A stretch of 64,000 nt of DNA, from positions 55,132,972 to 55,196,971 of the forward strand of contig JAVIAB010000159.1 of the NCBI GenBank assembly GCA_032433765.1, given 5' to 3'. This document shows positions 9,298 to 18,003 of this stretch, piece by piece. Below the pieces are notes generated by a model that did no database searches, had not been told where the DNA came from, and worked only from the letters and a program-made list of their open reading frames with translations. Each line of letters begins with the position of its first letter. The first letter of the stretch is position 1. Origin of the DNA: Megaustenia siamemsis. Lineage: Eukaryota; Mollusca; Gastropoda; Stylommatophora; Ariophantidae. The position numbers and the translations under genes are program-made.

Positions 9298-10342
9298 GAC
9301 GTCGTTACTTTGACCCTAGTCGACCAGGGGCGTATAGTGGTGCAACGGCCCTGCAACGTAACACCAAACTGGGACTCGCAAAGATCAAACAATGGCTGAG
9401 TCATCAGGATACCTATACCCTTCATAAACCAATTCGTCGCAGATTTGAAAGGCGTCCCATTATAACGAGTGGCCCCCAACAGCAATATCAGGCAGACCTA
9501 ATCGATTTGAGACATTTGAAAAAACACAACGATGGATATTCCTATTTGGTTTCTTGCGTGGACGTTTTTAGTAAATTCGCGTGGTCTGTACCGATACGAA
9601 CCAAAACGGGGAAATCCTTAGTGGAAGCCGTCGGTAAGATATTTCTCGATGGGAAACCCGCAAGTTTTCAAACCGATAAGGGGTCAGAGTTTCTGAACAG
9701 AACATTTCAGAAATTCCTCGCTGACAACAACGTTCACTTTTTCACTACGCAGAACGAAGATATCAAGGCCGCCGTGGTGGAACGCTTTAATAGGACTCTG
9801 AAACAACGGATGTGGCGATATTCACGAAATCCAATAAGTTGTCTTATGTCCGAGTCCTCCCCGCCCTACTTCGAAGTTATAACCATTCGTATCACAGAAG
9901 TATAAAAATGGCACCGGTCGACGTCAACGCAGACAATCAAGAACAGGTATGGAACACGTTGTATAATAGCAAACGTAACTTTAAATTTGAAAGACCCCTG
10001 TACAAGCCCGGTGATCGAGTTAGACTGGTCCTGGGCAGAGCCAATTTTAAAAAGGGTTATGCCCCGGCTTGGACGGAGGAACTGTTTTCCATCAGTCGAG
10101 TAAATGAAACAAACCCCGTTACATATGTGTTGAAGGATGATAAGGGCGATGAGATAGAGGGGTCATTCTACACACCGGAAATTCAAAAAGTTGGAGACAA
10201 ACACGAGTACAGAATCGAGAGTGTCATAACCGAGCGTCGCACATCCTTTGGGCGAAAGGAGTGTTTAGTCAAATGGTTTGGGTACGATTCCTCATTTAAC
10301 ACTTGGATACCGTCCAAGGACATTGTCAGATACAAAAACTAG
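9273..10342 (+). pseudogene. DDE (retroviral-type) integrase with C-terminal chromodomain, frame-broken
   Basis: Catalyses insertion of the element's DNA ends into the host. The core has D75 (in QADLID), D135 (in QTDKGSEF) and E170 (in VVERFNRT), 34 residues between the last two. The C-terminal part holds an SH3-like stretch (KPGDRVRLV, about 9995-10025) and a chromodomain (YRIESVI ... LVKWFGY ... TWIPSKD, 10208-10326), which would read histone marks during target choice. The reading frame changes by one base near 9817-9825: homologous sequence continues in the -1 frame, while the first frame runs on into unrelated residues until 9905. No slippery heptamer is visible there, so a one-base deletion is more likely than programmed shifting. 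The rest is well preserved, so the damage is recent. The start ATG lies inside the previous gene. Confidence 0.9.
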
Positions 10343-10344
10343 AG

Positions 10345-10650
10345 ATGCGAGAAGAAGAAGAGGAGGAAGTGGTAACTTTTGGTGGAGAGCCCGATTTGCG
10401 AGCCGTAAACTCGGGAGTCGGGAGAGACGGCGAATCGCGCTGGTGGGGGTCGATGTTTGGGAAACTATCCCCCTACTTAGAACTTGTCTTTATTTGTCAA
10501 GTGGTAGTTATATATACAGTTGTAGCGGTCTCGCTGTTCAATCTGACCACCGAAAAGCCAGACGCGAAGGAGGGAAAACTGTGGATAGCCCTACTGAGCA
10601 GCTGTTTGGGTTACATGCTACCGAATCCAAACTTGGAGAGGCGACGGTGA
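10345..10650 (+). CDS. Small membrane protein of the element
   Basis: 101 residues from the first ATG, two bases after the integrase stop (an in-frame TTG at 10303 would overlap the chromodomain and is not preferred). The N-terminus is acidic (EEEEEE at 3-8), then a hydrophobic helix of about 22 residues (YLELVFICQVVVIYTVVAVS) and a second hydrophobic stretch LWIALLSSCLGYML before a short basic tail. Looks like a one- or two-pass membrane protein. Similar small hydrophobic proteins with an LL-S-S-x-x-GY end occur at this place in related invertebrate elements. Function unknown. Confidence 0.7.
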   Translation: MREEEEEEVVTFGGEPDLRAVNSGVGRDGESRWWGSMFGKLSPYLELVFICQVVVIYTVVAVSLFNLTTEKPDAKEGKLWIALLSSCLGYMLPNPNLERRR

Positions 10651-10669
10651 AACGAGTAAAAAAAAAAAA

Positions 10670-11467
10670 ATGAGTTTTTATGTCACCCTGCCCAGCAACG
10701 CATCTATGGAACTTTTTAAGGATAATAACCCAGGCCACTTTTTCGTTAAACTCCCTCAGACCATTGACATTTCGACGCAGTATGAGATCGCGCTGGTGGA
10801 GATACAGTTTCCGCTAAATTATTTCAATGTAATAGAGGGTGATGTCTGGATTCGCTACGAATCTCTCGATAACGACGATATTTGCGACGCCAGATTTTAT
10901 TTCAACGTGACATTGGAACCTGGGTTATACACGAAACCCGATGCGTTCATCGGCTCGTTGAACGCGTCGATCGTAAAAGCGGAGGATGAGTCGTACAGGG
11001 GAGAGAAAGGGAAAAAAATGAGATTCATTTACGCAAAAGAGGTGAATAAAGCCATCTTGAAACTTTACGAGAAAGGAGTCAGTGTTACCATAAGCGACAC
11101 TTTGAAAAACATGTTAGCCTTCCCCACGACCACAATATCAGACACGGCTCCCGATATCTTCAGCGTGGGTGTAATGGACTTGGAAAGTGTTGCGAAGAAT
11201 GTCTACGTCTACTGCGATCTCGTTTCCCCCAGACCGGTCGGGGATGTGATGGTGCCTCTCCTCAGGAGCGTGCCTGTTCTCAATAGAAATCACACCTCGG
11301 TGTTTCAGATCTACGATAAGCCTCACTACCTACCCCTGAGTAGATTTTCCTTCGATACCGTCGAGATCCTTTTAGCCAACGAACACGGAAAAACCATTCC
11401 ATTCACCAGCGGGACGTCGGTGCTAACGGTACACTTTCGAGTCAAGAAGCATCTCGAGCTGGTATAA
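10670..11467 (+). CDS. Penton/minor-capsid-like protein
   Basis: 265 residues. Starts MSFYVTLPSNASM, has KLPQTIDIS near 28-36 and EIALVEIQFP near 39-48, and ends with a predicted run of short beta strands (TVHFRVKKHLELV). Proteins with this beginning are regularly found upstream of the major-capsid-like gene in Polinton-type elements of invertebrates and are taken to be the vertex (penton) or another minor capsid protein with a single jelly roll. I see strand-rich sequence but no diagnostic motif, so the structural role is inferred from family likeness and place. The stop overlaps the next start by one base (TAATG). Confidence 0.7.
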   Translation: MSFYVTLPSNASMELFKDNNPGHFFVKLPQTIDISTQYEIALVEIQFPLNYFNVIEGDVWIRYESLDNDDICDARFYFNVTLEPGLYTKPDAFIGSLNASIVKAEDESYRGEKGKKMRFIYAKEVNKAILKLYEKGVSVTISDTLKNMLAFPTTTISDTAPDIFSVGVMDLESVAKNVYVYCDLVSPRPVGDVMVPLLRSVPVLNRNHTSVFQIYDKPHYLPLSRFSFDTVEILLANEHGKTIPFTSGTSVLTVHFRVKKHLELV

Positions 11468-11940
11468 TGGTGAAACACACTCCCCTTCATAGAGATTTTG
11501 AGTTATACGAAGACTTTTACTGTTGTCAGGCGGGCGATGGGATGCCCGTGTTTATAGGAGGTCGAAGTCAGAGCGGTCGAGGAATCGGTAGTTTCTTCGG
11601 TGGAATCGGGAGGGCTATTTTACCCTGGTTAAAAACCGGCGGTAAGGCCTTGCTCAGAGAAGGCTTGGGGACCGGTCTGCAGGTCGCACAGGACGCATTG
11701 GCCGGGAAAAATGTCGGTGAAGCTTTCAAAGAACGAGCTAAGGAGGCCGGTCAGCGGTTGCTACACGGGGCCGTAGACCACTTGCGTGATAACGACCAAT
11801 CAGGAAGTGGTTTACGTCAAAGCAGAAAGCGAGTTATGAAGCTACCTCCACCAGGAGAACCCGTTACGAAGAGGATAAAACCGACAGCTGGACGGTTCCC
11901 CCTTCATTCGGTGCACAACAGAGGAAGAAGACGAGGGTGA
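11467..11940 (+). CDS. Core/pVI-pX-like virion protein with protease cleavage motifs
   Basis: 157 residues. Three sites fit the adenovirus-protease consensus (M/I/L/N/Q)xGx-G: QAGD-G at 21-25, QSGR-G at 35-39 and QSGS-G at 111-115. Between the last two lies an amphipathic, glycine-rich region (IGSFFGGIGRAILPWLK at 40-56, then alternating basic helix to about 107), like the membrane-lytic or core peptides of adenoviruses and Polintons. The tail is basic (RKRVMKLPPP, VTKRIKP, RRRG). Maturation by the protease encoded at 13283 is therefore likely. The start overlaps the previous stop by one base, suggesting coupled translation or separate initiation on overlapping messages. Confidence 0.78.
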   Translation: MVKHTPLHRDFELYEDFYCCQAGDGMPVFIGGRSQSGRGIGSFFGGIGRAILPWLKTGGKALLREGLGTGLQVAQDALAGKNVGEAFKERAKEAGQRLLHGAVDHLRDNDQSGSGLRQSRKRVMKLPPPGEPVTKRIKPTAGRFPLHSVHNRGRRRG

Positions 11941-11962
11941 CAAAGGATATTTTCGACTAATA

Positions 11963-13267
11963 ATGTCCCTCATTCACCCCAAATCGTGCGAATGTCTTCA
12001 CTCTGGTTTGGATTTATTTAGCGTTCCACCAACGCAGACATCTCTCGACTCTGGCCAGTTTATTGAAATTCGGCCGATCGCAGCTTTGTCGCATAGCGCA
12101 CCAATAGAGTTTTTCATTTCTGGAAACAGCGAGGAGTATCTAGATCTTTTCAACACGTTTTTACATCTGCGGGTCAAGATCACCCTCCCGAATGGTGATA
12201 GTGTACCTGTCGATGCTGAGGTAGGACCGGTCAACAATTATCTTCACAGTCTATTTTCACAAGTCGACGTATCGCTAAACGACACGTTGGTTACACCGTC
12301 GGAGAATACCTATCCTTTTAGAGCGGTGTTTGAGGCCACGCTAAATTACGGAGAGGATGCGAAAACGGGATACTTGACGGCCGCTCTGTTCTACAAAGAC
12401 ACAGCTGGCCACCATGACGATTTGAAAGAAAATGAGGGTTTTAAAACACGGCGCGATTTGACTTCGGGTAGTAAAGAGGTTGAAATGATGGGTCGTTTGC
12501 ACTTTGATGTCTTTGTGCAGGATCGTTACATGTTAAACAGAGTCGATGTAAAGATAAAACTCACGCCCTCGAAGGATGTGTTCAGCCTCGCGACTCACGA
12601 TAACTCTGTGGGTTATAAGAGTGTTATCACCTACGCCGCGCTCGTGGTAAGGAAAGCTAAGCTAAACCCCGCGATTTCTCTGGCCCACGAAAAGGCTCTC
12701 TTGAGCGGGAATGCGCGGTACCCGATCAAGAGGGTTACCATCAAGACCTTTTCCATCGCTAGCGGGATGCTTTCCCACAGTCAAGACAATTTATTTTTGT
12801 CTCAAACACCGACCCGTATAGTGATAGGTCTGATTACGGCCAGTGCTTTTAATGGTGTTTACACAGCTAACCCGTTCAATTTTCAACACTTTGGTCTGAT
12901 TTATATGAACCTGACGGTCGACGGGAAATGTATCTCGGGAAAGCCTCTAACTATGGACTTTGAACGAAATCAATACGCGAGAGCTTTCTTCGGCACAAAT
13001 CTGGCCATGGGTCTGATTGGTAAAGACGCTGGGAATAACGTTGATTATAGAGAATTCAAGGACGGATACTGCCTATTTGGTTTTGACCTCTCGTCCAGCC
13101 TACTGGACGGCTCCCATTTTGAGCTAGCCACAAGCGGACCCTTGTCGATAGAACTCAAGTTTGCCGCTCCCACCACTACTCCCCTACAAGTTATCGTCTA
13201 CGCAGAGTTGGACTCGGTGCTCGAGGTGTCCAAGACAAGGCAGATTCTAACAGACTTCGCCGTTTGA
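11963..13267 (+). CDS. Major-capsid-like protein (F54H12.2-like)
   Basis: 434 residues, the largest product of the element. It resembles the protein widely annotated in invertebrate genomes as F54H12.2-like, which accompanies Polinton integrases and is considered a double jelly-roll capsid protein. Visible marks: SLDSGQFIEIRPI (28-40), PIEFFISG (48-55), a conserved NNYLHSLFSQVDVSLN stretch (about 91-106), YPFRAVFE (117-124), and strand-rich C-terminal half with FQHFGLIYMNLTVDG (about 309-323) and a final LQVIVYAELD. It is shorter than the 550-700 residues common for capsid proteins of classical Polintons. Intact. Function as capsomer is by family likeness. Confidence 0.82.
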   Translation: MSLIHPKSCECLHSGLDLFSVPPTQTSLDSGQFIEIRPIAALSHSAPIEFFISGNSEEYLDLFNTFLHLRVKITLPNGDSVPVDAEVGPVNNYLHSLFSQVDVSLNDTLVTPSENTYPFRAVFEATLNYGEDAKTGYLTAALFYKDTAGHHDDLKENEGFKTRRDLTSGSKEVEMMGRLHFDVFVQDRYMLNRVDVKIKLTPSKDVFSLATHDNSVGYKSVITYAALVVRKAKLNPAISLAHEKALLSGNARYPIKRVTIKTFSIASGMLSHSQDNLFLSQTPTRIVIGLITASAFNGVYTANPFNFQHFGLIYMNLTVDGKCISGKPLTMDFERNQYARAFFGTNLAMGLIGKDAGNNVDYREFKDGYCLFGFDLSSSLLDGSHFELATSGPLSIELKFAAPTTTPLQVIVYAELDSVLEVSKTRQILTDFAV

Positions 13268-13282
13268 GAGAGAGAGTCGAAT

Positions 13283-13837
13283 ATGAACACGAGGGAGATT
13301 TACAACCTTTTGATGTCGGATATTTTCGTTCGACGTTGTTCCCTTGTTAGTGTCATTCCACGAAACCACTTACCGCCGAGCATCGACCCAACGGCGACCG
13401 CGGCCTTTGTCATAAACACCGACCCTGCCCACGAACCCGGTGAGCATTGGGTGGCCCTATTTTACAACGGTCTCGGCGAATGTGAGTATTTCGATTCCTA
13501 CGGTTTGCCTCCCAGACACGTGGATATTTTAAACTTTATAGAGCAAAACTCACACGTTCCATTCGTCTACAACCCGCGGGTGTTGCAAGATTTGTTTAGC
13601 AACACGTGCGGTCTATATTGTGTTTATTATATACTTCTTAAGTGTCGTGGCGCGAAACTTAACAGAATTCTCATGCCTTTTTCATCGAGACAGCACGTAA
13701 ACGACCGTATCATTTATCGTTTGCTCGCCCGTGGATACTTCGGCTTCGAGGGGCCCGCCCAGACGCTTAAAATTATCAACGACCGGACAGTAATATATAT
13801 GTGTCGTATATTTGTTGTATTAATAATAAAGCTGTGA
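13283..13837 (+). CDS. Adenovirus-type (adenain) cysteine protease
   Basis: 184 residues. Catalytic set in the order of the adenain/Ulp1 clan: H55 in EHWVALF, D71 in EYFDSYGLPP, Q102 in VLQDLFS and C109 in NTCGLYCVYY. These enzymes cut virion precursor proteins at (M/I/L/N/Q)xGx-G sites during maturation; such sites are visible in the 11467 product. The last 27 codons lie inside the right inverted repeat, in a different frame from the PC4-like tail in the left repeat, so the C-terminus (about residues 159-184, hydrophobic VLIIKL end) is probably a by-product of reading into the repeat. It closes the plus-strand gene row. Confidence 0.9.
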   Translation: MNTREIYNLLMSDIFVRRCSLVSVIPRNHLPPSIDPTATAAFVINTDPAHEPGEHWVALFYNGLGECEYFDSYGLPPRHVDILNFIEQNSHVPFVYNPRVLQDLFSNTCGLYCVYYILLKCRGAKLNRILMPFSSRQHVNDRIIYRLLARGYFGFEGPAQTLKIINDRTVIYMCRIFVVLIIKL

Positions 13838-15020
13838 GAAATATAGAACGAGTTTTGTTTTGGTTTACCATGAATGTGTGAGAGAGATGATTGATACTTT
13901 GTGTGGCTTGATGATATGAAGGGTGGTGTTGAGGCACATGATGATGATGATAGTCTTGAGGGTGGCTGATATGAAGGGTGGTGTTGAGGCACATGATGAT
14001 GATGATGAGGGTGGTACAAGATGATGATAGTGTTGAGGGTGGCACATGATAGTGTTGAGGGTGGATAGTGTTGAGGCACATGCTGATAGTAGGAAGGGGT
14101 TGTTGAGGGTGGCACATGATAGTGTTGAGGGACATGGTGATAGTGTTGAGGCACATGATGATAGTAGGAAGGGGGATGTTGAGGGGCATGGTCAGAAATC
14201 TAGGAAGTTGTGTTAGAAAACAAGGAGGGAAGGTCAGAATACATGATGCGAACGATACTAATAATTGCTTGTCAGCATTTTTTTTTACATGTCGCCTCCT
14301 GTTGCCTAATACCCACACATGATGATAACCAATAAAGGCACCTTTCCCCACCCGCACGACGACCCGCCATCCGACCGCGAGATACCCCCTTTTAGAACCG
14401 CTGTCCCCGACATGCCTCTACCTAACTTTAACTCTAAACACGGAGCCTAACAATGCAGCTCCTAACAATGACCACGATTCCTTGTAAGCGATTCTAACAA
14501 TAGCATTCCTCAAGTACCACTAGCCCAGTCAACAAAAATGTCATTCCAGTTTCTTGACTAGTTTTCCGTCAGTATGTTAACTTATTTTTTTCATAGTTTT
14601 TATTATTTCGCCTTTTTTAAAAATCAGTTTTATCACATTTAACTATATTTCTTAACGTTTTGAAACATATTTATCACATACTCTTTTAAAATACTCTTTC
14701 ACAAATTTCTAACACGAGCGAGGCGATCACCGGACACGGAGCGACGATCACCGGATTAGCACCGAGTCTCCATTGAATTTACCTGAGTTAAGCTCTCAGT
14801 GATTCGACAAACTGACGAACACAAAAAAAAAAATTTTTCCCAAAAAAAAATTTTTCCCAAAAAAAATTATGAAGTTCGAAAAAATCGCGAATTCGAAAAA
14901 AAATTTTTTTTTTTTGGCACCGTTTTGGTGCAAAGTCGGTGCAAAGTCGGTGCCAAATCTATTGTATTTCGGTGCATGTTATTCCACTTTTCTGTTGAGT
15001 TCACAGCCACCTACACTACT
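13758..15020 (-). repeat. Right terminal inverted repeat (1263 bp)
   Basis: Complement of 5526-6787; inner limit where CCCAGACGC stops matching, outer limit CTACACTACT at 15011-15020. Differences from the left copy are a handful of substitutions (for example G/A at the thirteenth or fourteenth base), A/T-run lengths and unit number in the CAT-rich block. Confidence 0.93.
13825..13830 (+). terminator. AATAAA poly(A) signal at the protease 3' end
   Basis: AATAAA overlapping the last codons of the protease gene within the right inverted repeat, mirror of the signal at 6720-6715. It would end the plus-strand transcripts. Confidence 0.6.
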
Positions 15021-15026
15021 CACGGG
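15021..15026. repeat. Right target site duplication CACGGG
   Basis: Identical to 5520-5525; see the left copy. Confidence 0.93.
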
Positions 15027-15135
15027 CGTAATACCGATCACATTACCTCAAAAATCACGAGTCTATAAAAATGATGGTCGCTTACACCATATTCTCTATT
15101 CACCACTTATCGTGACGGAGCACTTTACTTTTTTT
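15021..15135 (+). mobile_element. SINE-A, 3' part, split by the Polinton insertion
   Basis: Continues the SINE broken at 5519: CACGGGCGTAATACCGATCA, then a body ending in GTGACGGAGCACTTTACTTT. Together the two parts give one near-full SINE copy in plus orientation. Confidence 0.85.
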
Positions 15136-15179
15136 GTTACCAGTAGTCACAAATTCTAGAGGCAAAACGAGCACTCTAC

Positions 15180-15640
15180 AATACAATCTTCATCCCAAAG
15201 TTGTGCTACCAATGCCAGACATGAACCCTAGATGCAACAAAAATAAGAAAAATAACCTCTACTGAGATGAAATGTGTTAATCGAATGATAGGAAACAGTC
15301 TGAGAGATAAGATCAGAAATAAAGAACTGAGAAAAAAGCAAAAAGGAATACCCCTGCCATAGAATATATAAGGAAACAACAGATAAAATGGTTTGGCCAC
15401 GTGACAAGGCAGAGATCAAAACACAACACGAGTCTTCAGCAAACGTTGTGAGAACAGCAGACTCAAGGGTCGAGCACGAAAACGATGGATCGATGGAATA
15501 TTAGAAGCACTAGGAAACATAACAGCAAAAGGGGCGAACAGAAGAGCAAAAGACCGAAAATTATATCTCCACTCGACGCCGAAAGGCAAATGAGGAAGGA
15601 AAGAGGAAGAGGAAGAAGACTCACACGATGAAGAAATGGC
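15180..15640 (+). mobile_element. LINE C-terminal fragment, family 4
   Basis: Plus-strand translation with breaks: [19 protein letters not shown], then QQIKWFGHVTRQ and a tail ending in LDAERQMRKE. Related copies at 24000-24380, 30955-31260 and 46425-46790. This is the segment after the reverse transcriptase in RTE-like LINEs. Confidence 0.65.
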
Positions 15641-15714
15641 ACTCCAGCTTACAACATAAAAGTTACTTAAGGTAAAACGATTTTGTTCTTCTAAAGCTGG
15701 ACAATATATGATCA

Positions 15715-16050
15715 CTTGTGGTTTCCCAGGAGGATGTTTAAAGTTCCAAGGACAGCTGTGAAGACCAACCAGGAAATTCTCAAAGCGGTCAGCACAAAAA
15801 AGGAAGCTCCTAAGAAACATCAGATAGAAACAGTCAACATTTTTCGCGCACATAATGAGAAGAAAGTTGGTCTGTGTGGTTACAACTGGCAAAATGAAAC
15901 TAAAGAGAGAACATGGGCAACAAAGAGTGATAATACTAGATAGTTTGGTGTGCTGGCATGGAAAACAGCCAGCGACAAAAGAAATATCCGATAAACACGG
16001 TGACAGCTCTGGCACTAAGTGTGGCCTTACTCTAGACAAATAGGACATCG
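15715..16050 (+). mobile_element. LINE C-terminal fragment, family 5
   Basis: Broken frames giving RMFKVPRTAVKTNQEILK, IFRAHNEKK and GKMKLKREHGQQ-like segments. Better copies at 34570-35030 (plus) and 57917-58510 (minus). Confidence 0.65.
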
Positions 16051-16077
16051 CAATGTTAGTTTTTTTTTTAATTTAGG

Positions 16078-16335
16078 AGCCGTGATAGCTCAGTGGTTAG
16101 TGAACTGGACTAAAAAGTATAAGAGGTAGATTTCCATCCCAACCGACGGCTTCCTGGTTCATCCATTCTTAAATGGGTACCGGATTTTTTATGGGAAAGT
16201 AAAGCGGCACGGGCGTAATACCGACCACATTACCCAACCAATCATGTGCTGAAGGTCTGTACAATTTATGGTCACTAACTCCCTATTCCCTAATCGCCAC
16301 TTGGCGTGACGGGCACTTTACTTTTTTTACTGACT
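16078..16335 (+). mobile_element. SINE-A, full-length tRNA-derived SINE
   Basis: About 258 bp. Polymerase III A box TAGCTCAGTGG near 16086-16096, a weakened B box near 16130, then the family body (GACGGCTTCC, CCGGATTTTT, GCGGCACGGGCGTAATACC) and an end with GGCGTGACGGGCACTTTAC followed by T-rich sequence. It shows the uninterrupted target into which the Polinton-type element inserted elsewhere. Confidence 0.88.
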
Positions 16336-16539
16336 ATAATAAAACTGATGGCATGAATAGAATAGAATGTTGATATATATTGTTTCTGATTATTACTGTA
16401 ATGTGTATCATGATGTGGTTTAGATAGCCAATGAACTGATTATCAAGGATAACGAAGATCTACGTGATGCAAATCATTGTAACAATAGTGGAAGTCATAT
16501 CTTGGTGGTTTTAATATTGAAATTCAATCAATCATCATC

Positions 16540-17220
16540 ATCAAGTGTCGTGCCTGCAGGCGTAAGTGATCATGTCTCTCCGCAATTTTTGATCTTGATT
16601 GTTATTTATCATTTATGTTGTTCTTCAGCCAAGCCATTCTCTTAAGCTGTCTGGTATCTTTAATATTTGCTTCCCTCTGTCTGTACGTCCATAAATTTTT
16701 CAAATTTTTACAATGTAACCCAGCTGTTCTATTCTCATTACATGGCCACAAAATGATGATTGTTTCTTCCTAATATTGGATATTAGCCCTCTTTTTGCTT
16801 TGGCCACTTTCAGGATGTTTTTATTACACTTCTTTGGTGTCCATGGCATTCTCAACATTCTACTGTAAAACCACATTTCAACAGCCTTTAGTGATTTTCT
16901 TGTCTGTTGTTCTATTGTCCATGATTCACATCCATTTGTTAAGAATGACTCTACATAACATATAAGAACTATATTTCTTGTTTATATTGTCAAAATTGGA
17001 TTCCACAATATCTTCCTCATTTTTTGGAAAGCTCATTTTTTCTGGGTCATTCTTCATCTCACTTATGTTGCACATCTACCATATAACGTTAATTCTGTTC
17101 CTAGATATTTGAATTCATTTACCTGTTTTAATATTATTCCACTTGTCTTGTTGTGCATTGTTGAGATGTCTCATTGTTGTTACCATTATTTATGTCTTTT
17201 GGCTATTAAAGCTTAGACTT
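16540..17220 (-). mobile_element. LINE tail fragment, family 3
   Basis: Minus strand, read with frame breaks, gives the family 3 C-terminal segments: VEMWFYSRMLRMPWTPKK-like, [18 protein letters not shown] and [13 protein letters not shown]. Decayed, no open frame of note. Confidence 0.65.
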
Positions 17221-17224
17221 ATTT

Positions 17225-17640
17225 TTGCTTTCCCTCACTATATATATGGCCATTTTCGTCTTGTTAGACGATCTAGTGGAGTCTATTGTGTATTTTTTTG
17301 AGGTTTTGTTTTTGTCGAACAGCTTCTCTCGTGGCTTATTCTACCAATGTTTGACAAACACACACGGTCACATAATGAACAAGTCAGGCTCACCAATACA
17401 CAGGGTTTACCATCCTTTTTCATGAGGCTTTTCTCTTCTAAGTTTTGTCTCAGCACTGTCTCAAATGATGTTATACCATTCCTCATACATGCTCTACATG
17501 ATGTGCGATCACTTGCCAGATGTTCCCAGTCATTTTCACATACGGAGAAGTCTTTCAGAGATGATTTACATATATCTTTATATCGTAGCTTAGGTCTGCC
17601 GATTTGTCAATTTTCCGTGTATTAGTTCACCATATAGTAT
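17225..17640 (-). mobile_element. LINE fragment, family 6
   Basis: About 80 percent similar by eye to 37612-38010, which continues into a recognisable reverse transcriptase tail (SETWTTYSNQEKRLNVFHMR). Other copies at 48400-48671 with 50777-50850. Confidence 0.65.
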
Positions 17641-17736
17641 TCCCTCACTATAATGTCAACATTTCTTGTAACTTACGTTCACTCTTTCAGTTAATAATAT
17701 AAACAAAATAAAAACACTGTTAATGTGGAAAACTAT

Positions 17737-17742
17737 TTTATT
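17737..17742 (-). terminator. AATAAA poly(A) signal of glutamine synthetase
   Basis: AATAAA on the minus strand about 127 bases after the stop codon at 17869. Other AATAAA-like strings occur nearby, so the exact signal is uncertain. Confidence 0.4.
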
Positions 17743-17868
17743 GACATTTGAATAAATATAAGTGACCAATTAAAGAGTGAATATTCAGCTTAAATAAAGT
17801 TCACATGTTGCTTGTATTGTGTTCTTTAATGCATCATCAATCTGGCAAGCATTTCTAACAGCATTGAT

Positions 17869-18003
17869 TTATTCATTAAGTAGAGTTGTCCTAACGATGA
17901 TCTCTGTAACCTGGTACGGGTCACAGTTTGAGGACGGTCTTCGGTCCTCGATATAGCCTTTCTGGTCTTCTGCCACCTGGCGGGGATACGGATACTGGCA
18001 GCT
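17869..18003 (-). CDS. Glutamine synthetase exon, C-terminal, with apparent one-base deletion
   Basis: Encodes [20 protein letters not shown] and ends [13 protein letters not shown]. With the acceptor CCCAG|AGCTGCC the first residues read AASIRIP, the conserved substrate-binding stretch, but the frame is then lost at a run of four C bases (minus strand, about 17987-17984). Using an AG two bases further on (CAGAG|CTGCC) keeps the downstream frame but changes this stretch to [10 protein letters not shown]. Either one C is missing (real or assembly error) or the gene has begun to decay. Confidence 0.8.
   Translation of the reverse strand, partial: SCQYPYPRQVAEDQKGYIEDRRPSSNCDPYQVTEIIVRTTLLNE

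Larger units (their letters stand above)
5526..15020. mobile_element. Complete 9.5-kb Polinton/Maverick-like element lacking DNA polymerase
   Basis: A full-length virus-like DNA element of 9495 bp, bounded by 1.26-kb inverted repeats that begin AGTAGTGTAGG and end with its complement CCTACACTACT, and flanked by the 6-bp duplication CACGGG. It encodes a PC4-like protein (minus), then on the plus strand an A32-type packaging ATPase, two small proteins, DDE integrase with chromodomain, a small membrane protein, a penton/minor-capsid-like protein, a core-like protein, a major-capsid-like protein and an adenain-type protease. Canonical Polintons are about 15-20 kb and encode a protein-primed family B polymerase; none is present here and the intergenic gaps are only a few bases. 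The coding part is clearly more GC-rich than the host DNA. All genes are intronless. Intact except for one frame break in the integrase. Confidence 0.93.

Noticed and set aside
9817..9825. Programmed frameshift in the integrase
   Set aside because: No slippery heptamer or downstream hairpin is evident; a plain one-base deletion fits better, though sister copies must decide.
10278..10673. 131-codon frame over the small membrane protein
   Set aside because: It is an overlapping frame of the chromodomain end and the membrane protein gene; no family likeness and the other frame has clear transmembrane helices.
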